A stretch of DNA of 36,037 bases, taken from the NCBI RefSeq assembly GCF_002699985.1, contig NZ_LKBT01000027.1, positions 1 to 36,037 on the forward strand. Direction: 5' to 3'. The translations under genes were made by a program, and so were the position numbers. The DNA is from Pseudomonas sp. ICMP 561. Lineage in GTDB: Bacteria > Pseudomonadota > Gammaproteobacteria > Pseudomonadales > Pseudomonadaceae. The notes below the pieces were generated by a model. That model made no database searches. It was not told the DNA's origin and saw nothing but the letters and a program-made list of their open reading frames with translations. Numbering within the stretch: the stretch's first letter is position 1; each line of letters starts with the position of its first letter. Below are positions 8,381 through 16,480 of the stretch, one piece after another.

Positions 8381-8406
8381 GCTCGCCCTGCGCCGTCAGG
8401 GCGAGC
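8381..8406 (+). terminator. Strong hairpin after the QorB-like gene
   Basis: GCTCGCCCTG (8381-8390) and CAGGGCGAGC (8397-8406) form a perfect 10-bp stem with a 6-base loop, starting ten bases after the stop. No T-run follows, so it may act as a Rho-dependent end or an mRNA 3' stabiliser rather than a classical terminator. Confidence 0.6.
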
Positions 8407-8527
8407 ACTGGTTCACGGATCGGTTACCCCAACGGCCATCACCGGACAATCAAACCGAATGATTTTTTTCGACGGTTGTCCTAGAGCTACGAACAGAGCA
8501 TTACGCACTGAGCCCTAGGAGCTGTAT

Positions 8528-8839
8528 ATGAAGAGCAAATCACTCGTCGCTTGTCTGGCAATTCTTGGCTGTGTGTCTCTGACCAGCCTGTCCGTCCAGG
8601 CCGCCGACGCCCCAGAGCCGACCATCGAGAAGTCCAAGGACAACATGCATGAACTGGAACTCGGCTCTCGCGCCCCGGAAAAATTCCGCCGCCCTGAAGA
8701 AGGCCTGAAGGACTGGAGCAAGCGCGGACTGAAAGAGCCCGCCAAAGAATCCCAGTGGGTGCAGATCAACGATAAATACGTGCAAGTACAGCTCACCAAC
8801 GGGCAAATCACTGAAATCGTGCCGGTGAAGAAGAAGTAA
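8528..8839 (+). CDS. Small secreted RcnB-like protein
   Basis: This 103-residue protein has a Sec signal peptide (residues 1 to about 26, ending Val-Gln-Ala-Ala), a charged linker rich in Glu, Lys and Pro, and a C-terminal segment Trp-Val-Gln-Ile-Asn-Asp-Lys-Tyr-Val ending in Asn-Gly-Gln-Ile-Thr-Glu-Ile-Val. That ending matches RcnB-type periplasmic proteins, a family first described in nickel/cobalt homeostasis. No metal-binding cluster or rcnA exporter is nearby, so a metal role is not shown. AGGAG (8516-8520) precedes the ATG by seven bases. It appears to be a single-gene unit. Confidence 0.85.
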   Translation: MKSKSLVACLAILGCVSLTSLSVQAADAPEPTIEKSKDNMHELELGSRAPEKFRRPEEGLKDWSKRGLKEPAKESQWVQINDKYVQVQLTNGQITEIVPVKKK

Positions 8840-8875
8840 GAGCACTTGAATTGCAGGAGTGGCCCCGGTGTGCGT

Positions 8876-8900
8876 GACACCGCGCTGTCTCGCGGCAAAC
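8876..8900. repeat. Short dispersed repeat shared with the IS110 flank
   Basis: These 25 bases match positions 35622-35646 at 23 of 25 sites (GACACCGCGCTGTC core, then a GCAAAC end). Here it sits 10 bases before a REP doublet; there it sits upstream of an IS110 element. The function is unknown. Confidence 0.6.
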
Positions 8901-8910
8901 ACTGGATCCT

Positions 8911-8997
8911 GTAGGAGTGAGCTTGCTCGCGATGGCGGTCGAACTGATGAGAAACTATCGCCTGACCAAACGCTATCGCGAGCAAGCTCACTCCTAC
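8911..8997. repeat. REP doublet, GAGTGAGCTTGCTCGCGA type
   Basis: The half beginning GTAGGAGTGAGCTTGCTCGC (8911-8937) faces its near-perfect reverse complement at 8971-8997, separated by 33 bases. Confidence 0.92.
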
Positions 8998-9039
8998 AAA
9001 AAAGTATCTGAATTCAAATAGTTATTTTTGCTAGACGAG

Positions 9040-9104
9040 AGCCGCCGAAGGCTGAGTAGCGATGTGTCTGATAAACCGCTATCGCAGCCTTCGGCAGCTC
9101 CTAC
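9040..9104. repeat. REP doublet, GCCGAAGGCTGCGA type
   Basis: The half at about 9040-9063 (GCCGCCGAAGGCTGAGTAGC, degenerate) faces a well-conserved half at 9079-9104 ending CAGCTCCTAC. It is the same type as 20055-20125 and 29687-29715. Confidence 0.85.
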
Positions 9105-9264
9105 AACAATTTCGCGCACACATCACTCAACCCCTCTTCCAGCAGCATGCTCAATACCTCCTGCCTTTGAAACACTTCTACCAAAGCTGATTGCCGAACC
9201 CGGCGCGCCCTGAAAGAATCAGCGGCCTTTCAAACCGTGCGTCGCGGTGGGCTCGGAGCAAGCG

Positions 9265-10695
9265 ATGGAACTGCACATTGTCATCAAAGGCCGCAAGGAC
9301 TTGGCGAACCAGCTCTACGACCAATTGCGTGACAACATCGAGTCAGGTCGGCTCGCCGCCGGTGTGCAGTTACCGCCCAGCCGTTTGTTGGCCGTACAAC
9401 TGGGTGTATCACGCAAAACCATCTCCGACGCTTATTCGCGACTGACCTACGAGAACTTTCTGGTCGGCAAAAGGGGCAGCGGCACCTTCGTCAACAGCCT
9501 GGCGACCGCCCAGTCTCGCCAGCAGGAGACCTGCGATCTGGCCAGTGCGGCAGTCCTGGAGAAATGGCAGAACCTGGAGCTGGGCCTGCGTCACCCAGTT
9601 GGTGAAGAAACCCGACGCGGCGACTTCATTGGCGGCGCGGTCAGCCACAGTCATTTTCCCGCTGGTGAATGGCGACGTTGTATTCAGCATGCCTTGCGGC
9701 AACTGGCCAAAACACCCGGCCTGTACAGCCAACCACAAGGACTGGAGGTTCTGCGCAAGGCCATTGCCGGGCACATCGCTTTCGCCCGGGGCGTGCGCTG
9801 CATGGCGGACGACATTGTTGTGTGTAACGGCGCGCAACAGGCGCTGGACCTTATTTCCCGGGTCCTGACCGAACCCGGTTGTTGCGTTGCCATGGAGGAT
9901 CCAGGTTATAGACCGGCCCGTCTATTATTCTCTGCCCAAGGCGCAAGGGTGGTTGGCGTACCGGTAGATGCAGAAGGCATGCAGGTGGATGCGATCCCGG
10001 ATGACGCACGCTTTATCTACGTCACGCCCTCGCATCAGATGCCGTTGGGCATGCCCATGAGCATGTCCCGTCGTCAGGCGTTGCTGGATAAGGCGCGGCG
10101 TATCGGCGCGATCATTATTGAGGACGACTACGACAGCGAATTCCGCTACGAGGGCCAGCCCACCGATTCATTACAAAGCATGGACCGTCACGGCATCGTC
10201 GCCTATGTCGGGACGTTCTCGAAGACTCTGCTGCCGGAGCTGCGGCTGGGTTACGCCGTATTACCCAGCGCCATTCATGCAGCCGTGATCAAGGCCCGGC
10301 AATTGACCGACTGGCACACCAGCACGCTGAATCAATGGGCGCTGGCCAAGTTTATCGACGACGGTTTACTGCAAAAACATATTCGTCGCTGCCACGGGGT
10401 CTATGTCGGGCGTCGGCAACGTATTCTTGAGCGTCTCACGACTGATCTCGCGCCATGGTTTGAAGCCATTCCGGCCACGGCAGGCTTTCACATGGCGCTC
10501 TGGTGCAAGGTGCCACTGGATGTCGAGCGGCTCATCAACCAGGCTCGCCAGCATGACGTCGGCATCTATTCACTGGCGCCGTATTACCAGTCGACGCCAG
10601 ATCGAACCGGAATCTATCTGGGCTTTGGTGCCATCGAAACCCTGGACATCGACCCGGCGCTGGACCGGTTGCGGGATTTGCTGCAGACGTTTTGA
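9265..10695 (+). CDS. MocR/GabR-type PLP-dependent transcriptional regulator
   Basis: A 476-residue fusion of a GntR-type winged helix-turn-helix (residues about 5-75; Gln-Leu-Tyr-Asp-Gln-Leu-Arg, Leu-Pro-Pro-Ser-Arg-Leu-Leu-Ala, Gly-Ser-Gly-Thr-Phe-Val) with a fold-type I aminotransferase domain. Cofactor residues are recognisable: Asp-Asp-Tyr-Asp-Ser-Glu-Phe-Arg-Tyr and the PLP lysine K320 in Thr-Phe-Ser-Lys-Thr-Leu. MocR proteins sense amino compounds through PLP and act on nearby genes. I prefer the ATG at 9265 because GGAG (9255-9258) is six bases upstream; a GTG at 9247 in frame would put that site inside the gene. No divergent target exists, as REP DNA lies upstream. The target is unknown. 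Confidence 0.92.
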   Translation: MELHIVIKGRKDLANQLYDQLRDNIESGRLAAGVQLPPSRLLAVQLGVSRKTISDAYSRLTYENFLVGKRGSGTFVNSLATAQSRQQETCDLASAAVLEKWQNLELGLRHPVGEETRRGDFIGGAVSHSHFPAGEWRRCIQHALRQLAKTPGLYSQPQGLEVLRKAIAGHIAFARGVRCMADDIVVCNGAQQALDLISRVLTEPGCCVAMEDPGYRPARLLFSAQGARVVGVPVDAEGMQVDAIPDDARFIYVTPSHQMPLGMPMSMSRRQALLDKARRIGAIIIEDDYDSEFRYEGQPTDSLQSMDRHGIVAYVGTFSKTLLPELRLGYAVLPSAIHAAVIKARQLTDWHTSTLNQWALAKFIDDGLLQKHIRRCHGVYVGRRQRILERLTTDLAPWFEAIPATAGFHMALWCKVPLDVERLINQARQHDVGIYSLAPYYQSTPDRTGIYLGFGAIETLDIDPALDRLRDLLQTF

Positions 10696-10912
10696 GTGTT
10701 GGCAAAGATGCGTGGCGATGCGCTACTCTCGGGAGACGCACGCGCTGTTATGCTCTTACCGAACATGAGACGGTATTTGAACCTGAGTGTTTTTCTGCAG
10801 GAGCGCATGAGCACCGCGAGTCCGCGATGGCTTTGGCGCGATACAGCGCGGCGTCGTGGACACGGAGCCGTTCCAACCGGCTGATCAAAACTTCTGAAGA
10901 GATCAACACCCC

Positions 10913-11734
10913 ATGAACCCACAACCACAAGCGCCCTACTTCTGGCGTGACGAGCAGTTGCCTTTCATCGAGGCGCGTTCGGTGGGCGATGGGCGCAAGC
11001 TGTGTTATGCCAAGCATTCCCATGAAGTGTTTTCCATCGGGGCGATCACCGCCGGGCAAAGCACATACCTGCACGAGAAAAGCCGCCAGCACGTGGGCGC
11101 GGGCACGGTGGTGCTGATGAATCCTGGCGACGTTCATGCCTGCAATCCCATTGCCGATCAGCATTGGTCATACCTGATGTTGTACGTCGATACCCAATGG
11201 CTCACCGGCCTGCAACATGAACTGGGTCTGGATGGAAACCATGATTTCCAGCCAATTGCACAAACCCACAGCACTTCGCCAGGCCTGTTCAGGGGCCTGA
11301 ATAACCTCTATGCCACGCTGATCGACGATCAGGCTGAGGTTCTGCACAAGCAATGCACCGCCATCGCGTTCTTCAGCCAGATGCAGCAAACCCTAGGCAG
11401 CCTCTCTATTCGCCCGGAGCTGGCAACGCAGCGGGTCGAACGTGCGGCGCAGTACATCAATGACAACTTCAAACAGCCCATTACGCTTGACGACATGTGT
11501 AACGCAGCCAGTTTGTCCGGTTCGTACCTGATCCGCGCCTTCGAGCAGCGTTACCACATGACGCCCCACGCGTACCTGATCAACCGCCGCATCCAGCACG
11601 CTCGCACGCAACTCAAAAACGGCAGCCTGATTGCTGACGTGGCTCACGAGCTCGGCTTTGCCGACCAGGCGCACTTCCAGCGGGCATTCAAGAAGCATCT
11701 GGCCGCGACGCCAGGGCAATATCGCCTGCAATAA
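10913..11734 (+). CDS. AraC-family transcriptional regulator
   Basis: A 273-residue regulator with an N-terminal AraC-type cupin ligand domain (His-Ser-His-Glu-Val-Phe-Ser-Ile-Gly, then Gly-Thr-Val-Val-Leu-Met-Asn-Pro-Gly-Asp-Val-His) and a C-terminal pair of helix-turn-helix motifs (about residues 175-273, ending with Ala-Phe-Lys-Lys-His-Leu-Ala-Ala-Thr-Pro-Gly-Gln-Tyr). It is convergent with a LysE exporter whose stop is only five bases away; this pairing suggests the exporter as target, though the promoters are far apart. A GAAGAG motif lies about 14 bases before the ATG. The 217 bases before it show no recognisable element. Confidence 0.92.
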   Translation: MNPQPQAPYFWRDEQLPFIEARSVGDGRKLCYAKHSHEVFSIGAITAGQSTYLHEKSRQHVGAGTVVLMNPGDVHACNPIADQHWSYLMLYVDTQWLTGLQHELGLDGNHDFQPIAQTHSTSPGLFRGLNNLYATLIDDQAEVLHKQCTAIAFFSQMQQTLGSLSIRPELATQRVERAAQYINDNFKQPITLDDMCNAASLSGSYLIRAFEQRYHMTPHAYLINRRIQHARTQLKNGSLIADVAHELGFADQAHFQRAFKKHLAATPGQYRLQ

Positions 11735-11738
11735 CCGA

Positions 11739-12326
11739 TCAGTACGCCAGCAGGTAAACCGCGCAGCCCACCAGCAACAGCGCCATGCTGCGGTTGAAAA
11801 CCCGGATGCCCAGCGCGCTTTTCAAGTACTGACGCAAGAAGGTCCCGGCAAACGCCCAGCACGCCAAAGACAAATAGCAGATCACGAAATAGATCGCCGC
11901 GAACTGCCAGATCAGCCGCGTTTCGCCACTGGCAACGAAGGCTCCCATCCCGGCAATACACGCCAGCCACGCCTTGGGATTCAGCCACTGCATCACCGCC
12001 CCCACCAGCATCGACGGCTTGTCACCTTCACGCTCTACATCCAGCTGCCCGTTATCCAGCGCCAGCTTCCAGGCCATATACAGTAGAAACGCCACCCCGG
12101 CCCACTTGATTGCCAGGGTCAGAAAAGGCAAATGCAGCAGCGTTTCATGCAGGCCGAAACCGATCAGGATCAACAGCAGCGTGAACCCCAGCGTAGCACC
12201 GGAGACATGCAGCAGCGCCGCACCAAGGCCGTAACGAGCGCCCGAACTCAATGCCACGATATTCACCGGCCCCGGGGTGATTGAAGACGCCAGCGCAAAG
12301 GCTGCCATGGACACCAACACACTCAT
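11739..12326 (-). CDS. LysE/RhtB-family amino-acid exporter
   Basis: A 195-residue inner-membrane protein with about six hydrophobic segments. The family signature Ser-Ile-Thr-Pro-Gly-Pro-Val-Asn near residue 16 and the Gln-Trp-Leu-Asn-Pro-Lys-Ala-Trp motif in the middle identify it as a LysE/RhtB exporter for amino acids or related compounds. The frame is open upstream to 12542, but the ATG at 12326 with GAAGG nine bases before it gives the correct family N terminus and length. It faces the AraC gene tail to tail. Confidence 0.9.
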   Translation of the reverse strand: MSVLVSMAAFALASSITPGPVNIVALSSGARYGLGAALLHVSGATLGFTLLLILIGFGLHETLLHLPFLTLAIKWAGVAFLLYMAWKLALDNGQLDVEREGDKPSMLVGAVMQWLNPKAWLACIAGMGAFVASGETRLIWQFAAIYFVICYLSLACWAFAGTFLRQYLKSALGIRVFNRSMALLLVGCAVYLLAY

Positions 12327-12516
12327 TTGAATACCTTCAACTTGATCTGAAATGACGTGATCAAGGTAAGGATCGGTCTCGACGGCGTATTGAATAAAAT
12401 CACCCACTGCGCGGTGCCCACTGACTCTCGCGGCAGGAATCAGGCAGAATGAGCCGCATTGGACAGGCGGCCAATTCAGCCAGCCGTCAGGTGCCTTCAT
12501 TTGCAGAGCGCAACCC

Positions 12517-12717
12517 ATGAACAGTTTTGAAGAATCGATCATCGCCGCAGCTCAGGACGCGACGCCCAACAACACAGAAGCAGAGCGCGAACAAGCCAAA
12601 GCGGCGGCCATTGAAGCCGTCGCTCAGATCATGCAAACCACGACGGGCCTGCAACGTACTCTGGCACTGGCTGCACTGTTGGACTCCTATTCCGAGTCCG
12701 ATCTGGAAGACGAATAA
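12517..12717 (+). CDS. Small acidic protein of unknown function
   Basis: A 66-residue Ala- and Glu-rich protein, predicted mainly helical, ending in Ser-Asp-Leu-Glu-Asp-Glu. No signal peptide, membrane segment or known motif is visible. Codon use fits a real Pseudomonas gene, and no longer frame competes. Only a weak purine stretch precedes the ATG. It is divergent from the LysE gene. The family is not recognised. Confidence 0.6.
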   Translation: MNSFEESIIAAAQDATPNNTEAEREQAKAAAIEAVAQIMQTTTGLQRTLALAALLDSYSESDLEDE

Positions 12718-12833
12718 AAAGCACGCGACAAATGCTGCAAAATTGCGCAATATATCAATTAGCCATCTTTCTACTTTGATGGTTGACCTTGACCTGGACG
12801 TCAATGCCATTCGGCCCCTGACTTCCGGAGTCC

Positions 12834-13046
12834 ATGTTGAAAATCGAAGACCTGAAAAACATCCAGAGCGATCTGCAGACTACTGCCAACGATCTCGAAG
12901 GTGTGTCCCAGCACTTATCCGGGCATTTGCTGTATATGCAGCACTCCGTTCACGCCCGGGATGCAAACGAAGTTGGCCAACAGATCGACAAGCTGCAAGC
13001 GTCGGTAGAAGACTTGCGCGACGTCGCCCAGCGCCTCGATTGCTGA
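12834..13046 (+). CDS. Small coiled-coil-like protein of unknown function
   Basis: A 70-residue protein with heptad-like spacing of Leu, Ile and Val (Ile-Gln-Ser-Asp-Leu-Gln, Leu-Gln-Ala-Ser-Val-Glu-Asp-Leu) and a terminal cysteine, likely a helical hairpin or coiled coil. CGGAG (12826-12830) is unusually close to the ATG, only three bases away. Its stop is one base from the stop of the convergent MFS gene. I do not recognise the family. Confidence 0.62.
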   Translation: MLKIEDLKNIQSDLQTTANDLEGVSQHLSGHLLYMQHSVHARDANEVGQQIDKLQASVEDLRDVAQRLDC

Positions 13047-13047
13047 T

Positions 13048-14496
13048 TCAGTCTTTGGCCTGTGATAACGGCCGGGCAACATCCTCCAGCGACTTGCGCT
13101 CCGCCGCGACGCCCCAGACAGCCTGCACCCCCGCGGCAATCAGCATCAGCGCTGCGCCAATCAGGTAGCCGATCAACACGTTACTGCGGTCCTGAGTCTG
13201 AATCAGCTCACCGAACAGCGTCGGCCCGATGATCCCGCCCAGGCCGGTGCCGAACGCGTAAAAAACCGCGATCGCCAAGGCGCGAATCTCCAATGGGAAG
13301 GTTTCCGCCACGGTCAGATACGCCGAGCTCGCCGCCGCCGAAGCGAAAAAGAAAATCACCATCCAGGCCACCGCTTGCTGAGTGACGTCGAGCAAACCCT
13401 GCTGGAACAGATAGCCGCTGATGGCCAGTAACACACCAGACACTGCGTAAGTCAGGCTGATCATCACTCGCCGGCCTATCACATCGAACAGCCGCCCCAG
13501 CAACAACGGACCGCAGAAATTACCCAACGCGAGCGGCAATACGTACCAGCCGACTTGCTCGGCGGGCACGTTGTAGAAATCGGTGAGCACCAGCGCGTAG
13601 GTGAAAAAGATCGCGTTATAGAAAAACGCCTGAGCGGTGAGCAACGTCATGCCCACCAGGGCTCGCTGGCGGAAGCTGACAAACAGGGTGTGGAAGATTT
13701 CCCTGATGGGCGTGTGATCCCGGGCATGCAGACGCAAGGGCTTACCGGTTAACGGCGCAAGTTCATGGCCTTGATCCCGAAGCCGGTTCTCGATCTGCTC
13801 AACAATGCGTGTCGCCTCTGCGGTTTGCCCGTGAATCAATAGCCAGCGCGGGCTTTCCGGCAACCACAGGCGCATGAACAAAATCAGCAGACCCAATGCC
13901 GCGCCTATCCCGAAACAGAGTCGCCAACCGAGGTCGCCGCCAACCCACTGCGGATCCAGCAATATGATCGAGCCACCCGCGCCCAACGCTGCACCAAGCC
14001 AGAACGTGCCGTTGATGGTCAGATCGACCCAGCCCCGATAGCGAGCCGGGGTGAATTCCTGGATCGTCGAATTGATTGCGGTGTACTCCCCGCCAATCCC
14101 CATCCCCGTAAGAAAACGGAACAGCAGGAAGCTGCCCAGACTGAATGAGAACGCAGTTGCCGCCGTGGCACCGACATACAGCAGCAAGGTAATGAAGAAC
14201 AGTTTGCGTCGCCCCAGACGGTCCGTCAGCCAGCCGAACAACAGCGCGCCCAGTACCGCCCCGGCAATGTACACAGCCCCTGCCAGTCCGATGTCGCTGT
14301 TGGACATCTGCAGCGCCGGACTGCTTTTCAGCGCGCCGGACACCGAACCTGCCAGGGTCACTTCAAGACCGTCGAGCAGCCAGGTGATGCCGAGGGCGAA
14401 CACCAGAAGGGTATGAAACCGGCCCCAAGGCAAACGATCCAGCCGTGCCGGGAGATCGGTCTCGAAGATCTGTCCAGAATCAGGGGGAGTCTTCAA
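13048..14496 (-). CDS. MFS transporter, sugar-porter/metabolite:H+ symporter type
   Basis: A 482-residue permease with about 12 membrane segments. Family motifs are present: Asp-Arg-Leu-Gly-Arg-Arg after the second helix, Gly-Gly-Glu-Tyr near helix 4, Leu-Pro-Glu-Ser-Pro-Arg-Trp before the central loop, and the second-half repeat Asp-Val-Ile-Gly-Arg-Arg. Import of a sugar, niacin-like or aromatic acid substrate is possible; the substrate cannot be read from sequence. The start is TTG at 14496, giving the expected N terminus (Leu-Asp-Arg-Leu-Pro-Trp-Gly-Arg-Phe). An ATG at 14507 is out of frame and stops after four codons. A REP doublet lies directly upstream. Confidence 0.88.
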   Translation of the reverse strand: MKTPPDSGQIFETDLPARLDRLPWGRFHTLLVFALGITWLLDGLEVTLAGSVSGALKSSPALQMSNSDIGLAGAVYIAGAVLGALLFGWLTDRLGRRKLFFITLLLYVGATAATAFSFSLGSFLLFRFLTGMGIGGEYTAINSTIQEFTPARYRGWVDLTINGTFWLGAALGAGGSIILLDPQWVGGDLGWRLCFGIGAALGLLILFMRLWLPESPRWLLIHGQTAEATRIVEQIENRLRDQGHELAPLTGKPLRLHARDHTPIREIFHTLFVSFRQRALVGMTLLTAQAFFYNAIFFTYALVLTDFYNVPAEQVGWYVLPLALGNFCGPLLLGRLFDVIGRRVMISLTYAVSGVLLAISGYLFQQGLLDVTQQAVAWMVIFFFASAAASSAYLTVAETFPLEIRALAIAVFYAFGTGLGGIIGPTLFGELIQTQDRSNVLIGYLIGAALMLIAAGVQAVWGVAAERKSLEDVARPLSQAKD

Positions 14497-14511
14497 GGTT
14501 GCTTCATCCTT

Positions 14512-14601
14512 GTAGGACCGGCTTCAGCCGGGAGAGCTGCCTGTCAGACGACACAGATGTGGTGACTGCACCGGCCAATTCCCGGCTAAAGCCGGTCCCA
14601 C
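14512..14601. repeat. REP doublet, GGACCGGCTTTAGCC type
   Basis: The half at 14512-14537 (GTAGGACCGGCTTCAGCCGG) faces the half at 14579-14601. It lies in the promoter region of the minus-strand MFS gene and after the stop of mntH. Confidence 0.88.
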
Positions 14602-14666
14602 GTCCATACCGCCTTAAGCCAACAGACACTCTGTTGGGGCAGGCAGTTCGGCGAAGTTCAGCCCTT

Positions 14667-15986
14667 TCAATTCACCCAGAACCACATCAACGTCAGATTC
14701 GCGGCCGAGATCAAGCCGAACAGGCCCCACGCCGCAATCTTCACCAAACGACTATTGACGAAAGGCCCCATCAATTGCCGGTCACTGGTAAAGCGGATCA
14801 GCGGCCACAGGGCGAACGGAAGTTGCAGGCTGAGCACAACCTGGCTGAGCACCAGCATCTTGCCCACGGCGCCGTCGCCCAGCCAGATCACCCCGGCCAG
14901 CGCCGGGATCAAAGCCAGACCGCGGGTAATCAAGCGACGCTGCCAGCACGGAATCTTCGCCTGCAGAAAGCCTTCGAGCACGACTTGCCCGGCGATGGTG
15001 CCGGTGAACGTCGAGCTCTGCCCCGCCGCCAACAATGCAATGCCAAACAAAACGCTGGCCACCGCACCGCCCACCAGAGGATCCAGCAGGTGGTAAGCGT
15101 CCTGAATTTCCACCACATCGGTGTGCCCGCTCTTGTGGAACGCGGCCGCTGCGAGAATCAGGATCGCGGCGTTGATCAAAAGCGCCAGGCTCAAGGACGC
15201 AATGGTGTCCAGCCGCGCGAATTTGATTGCGCTGGCTTTGCTGGCGTTATCGTCACCGTTGACCCTTGTCTGCACCAGTGACGAATGCAGGTAAAGGTTA
15301 TGAGGCATGACCGTCGCGCCGAGAATACCGATGGCCAGGTACAGCGGCTCCTGATTGCTCAGTACGTCCCACGTGGGCTTCAGGCCTGCGGCGACGTCTG
15401 GCCAGAACGGTTTGATCAGCACCAGTTCTACCGTGAAGCACGCCCCGATCGTGGCGATCAAGCCCAGGACGATGGCTTCCAGTCGGCGGAAATTGGCACC
15501 TTGCAGCGCCAGCACGATCACGGTGTCGAAAGCAGTGAGTACGACGCCGGTCGTAATCGACACACCTAACAGGAGATGAAACGCCAGCGCCGCGCCCAAC
15601 ACTTCAGCCAGGTCAGTGGCGAGAATCGACAGCTCGGCCAGCAGCCACTGCCCTTTGGCGACCCCTGGGCTGTAACGCGAAGCGGATAACTGCGCCAGGT
15701 CTCGACCGGTGGCGATGCCCAATCGCGAGCATAGATTCTGCAAGACCATGCCGGACAGACTCGCCAGCACTACCACGAACAACAGCGCATAACCGAAACG
15801 CGACCCCGCTTCGATGGCTGTAGCCCAATTGCCGGGATCCATGTAGCCAATGGAAACCAGCAGGCCAGGGCCAAGGAACAGCAGCAGCTTGCGCGCCAGG
15901 GAGGCATTGGCCGGAATGGCAACGCTGTCAGTGACAGCCGATGGGCAAAACGGAGCGGTGGCAGTAGTGGGCAGTTTGAACTTCAC
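14667..15986 (-). CDS. mntH: NRAMP-family divalent metal (Mn2+/Fe2+) transporter
   Basis: A 439-residue proton-coupled inner-membrane importer of Mn2+ and Fe2+ with about 11 membrane segments. Helix 1 carries the metal-binding D50-P-G-N53, and the helix 6 motif Met-Pro-His-Asn-Leu-Tyr-Leu-His-Ser is intact, so the metal site is complete. The start is a GTG at 15986 with no good ribosome binding site, and no better in-frame start precedes the first membrane segment, so the exact N terminus is uncertain. I saw no convincing MntR or Fur operator in the upstream gap. The next gene downstream on the same strand is the MFS permease, separated by a REP doublet. Confidence 0.92.
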   Translation of the reverse strand: MKFKLPTTATAPFCPSAVTDSVAIPANASLARKLLLFLGPGLLVSIGYMDPGNWATAIEAGSRFGYALLFVVVLASLSGMVLQNLCSRLGIATGRDLAQLSASRYSPGVAKGQWLLAELSILATDLAEVLGAALAFHLLLGVSITTGVVLTAFDTVIVLALQGANFRRLEAIVLGLIATIGACFTVELVLIKPFWPDVAAGLKPTWDVLSNQEPLYLAIGILGATVMPHNLYLHSSLVQTRVNGDDNASKASAIKFARLDTIASLSLALLINAAILILAAAAFHKSGHTDVVEIQDAYHLLDPLVGGAVASVLFGIALLAAGQSSTFTGTIAGQVVLEGFLQAKIPCWQRRLITRGLALIPALAGVIWLGDGAVGKMLVLSQVVLSLQLPFALWPLIRFTSDRQLMGPFVNSRLVKIAAWGLFGLISAANLTLMWFWVN

Positions 15987-16060
15987 AAGGAACCAGACTG
16001 GAAGCGGAGCGGAAATCCAATATTAAAGATTCGTGACACATCTTGATACAGCCGACCCGG

Positions 16061-16105
16061 TAGATCAGGTGCACAGCGTTATCGTTCTTCGCGGGCAATC
16101 TCCCA
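16061..16105. repeat. Solitary degenerate REP half with linker, GGTGCTTGCCCGCGA type
   Basis: Bases 16061-16105 resemble the reverse complement of the REP half and linker at 26517-26560 (shared GCGTTATCGTTCTTCGCGGG), with about five bases missing in the palindrome. Confidence 0.65.
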
Positions 16106-16124
16106 TATGAGATTGCGCTCTTCC

Positions 16125-16245
16125 GTAGGACCGGCTTTAGCCGGGAGGGCGTCGGGAGATTCACCAAATCTTCTTCGCCAGAAATACCGCCCTCCCGGCT
16201 AAAGCCGGTCCTACGGGTTCTGTGGGAGCCGGGCTTGCCCGCGAT
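16125..16245. repeat. REP doublet followed by a REP singlet
   Basis: GTAGGACCGGCTTTAGCCGG begins at 16125 and faces its reverse complement at 16189-16214, with a linker similar to the one at 6898-6987. A single half of another type (GTGGGAGCCGGGCTTGCCCG) follows at 16222-16245. They lie in the 494-base divergent gap between mntH and the MFS gene. Confidence 0.9.
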
Positions 16246-16425
16246 AATCTGTAAACCCAATCGCAGGCCCACTGGTTCTGCGTTCTAACTAGTAGTTCTG
16301 TGATGATCTGCAAAGCCTTTATCCAAGCTGATAACTTCTAGAAATAAGTCTCAAAAACCAAAAAACTAAATTTTTCAGCAACTTTCCACCAAATAAAATC
16401 CAAACCAAGCCAAAACCAACAAACA

Positions 16426-16438
16426 TTACAAATTGTAA
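16426..16438. promoter_or_regulatory. Palindromic operator candidate upstream of the MFS gene
   Basis: TTACAAATTGTAA is a perfect 13-base palindrome centred 49 bases before the ATG at 16481, inside an AT-rich stretch (about 16310-16465) that contrasts with the GC-rich surroundings. Its position fits a repressor or activator site; the protein that binds is unknown. Confidence 0.4.
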
Positions 16439-16480
16439 AACCGCTACCATAATCCATCAAAAATAAATGGAAGCCTGCGT

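Noticed and set aside
12327..12542. N-terminal extension of the LysE exporter
   Set aside because: The extension lacks hydrophobic segments and has no family match; the ATG at 12326 has a proper binding site and gives the family N terminus.
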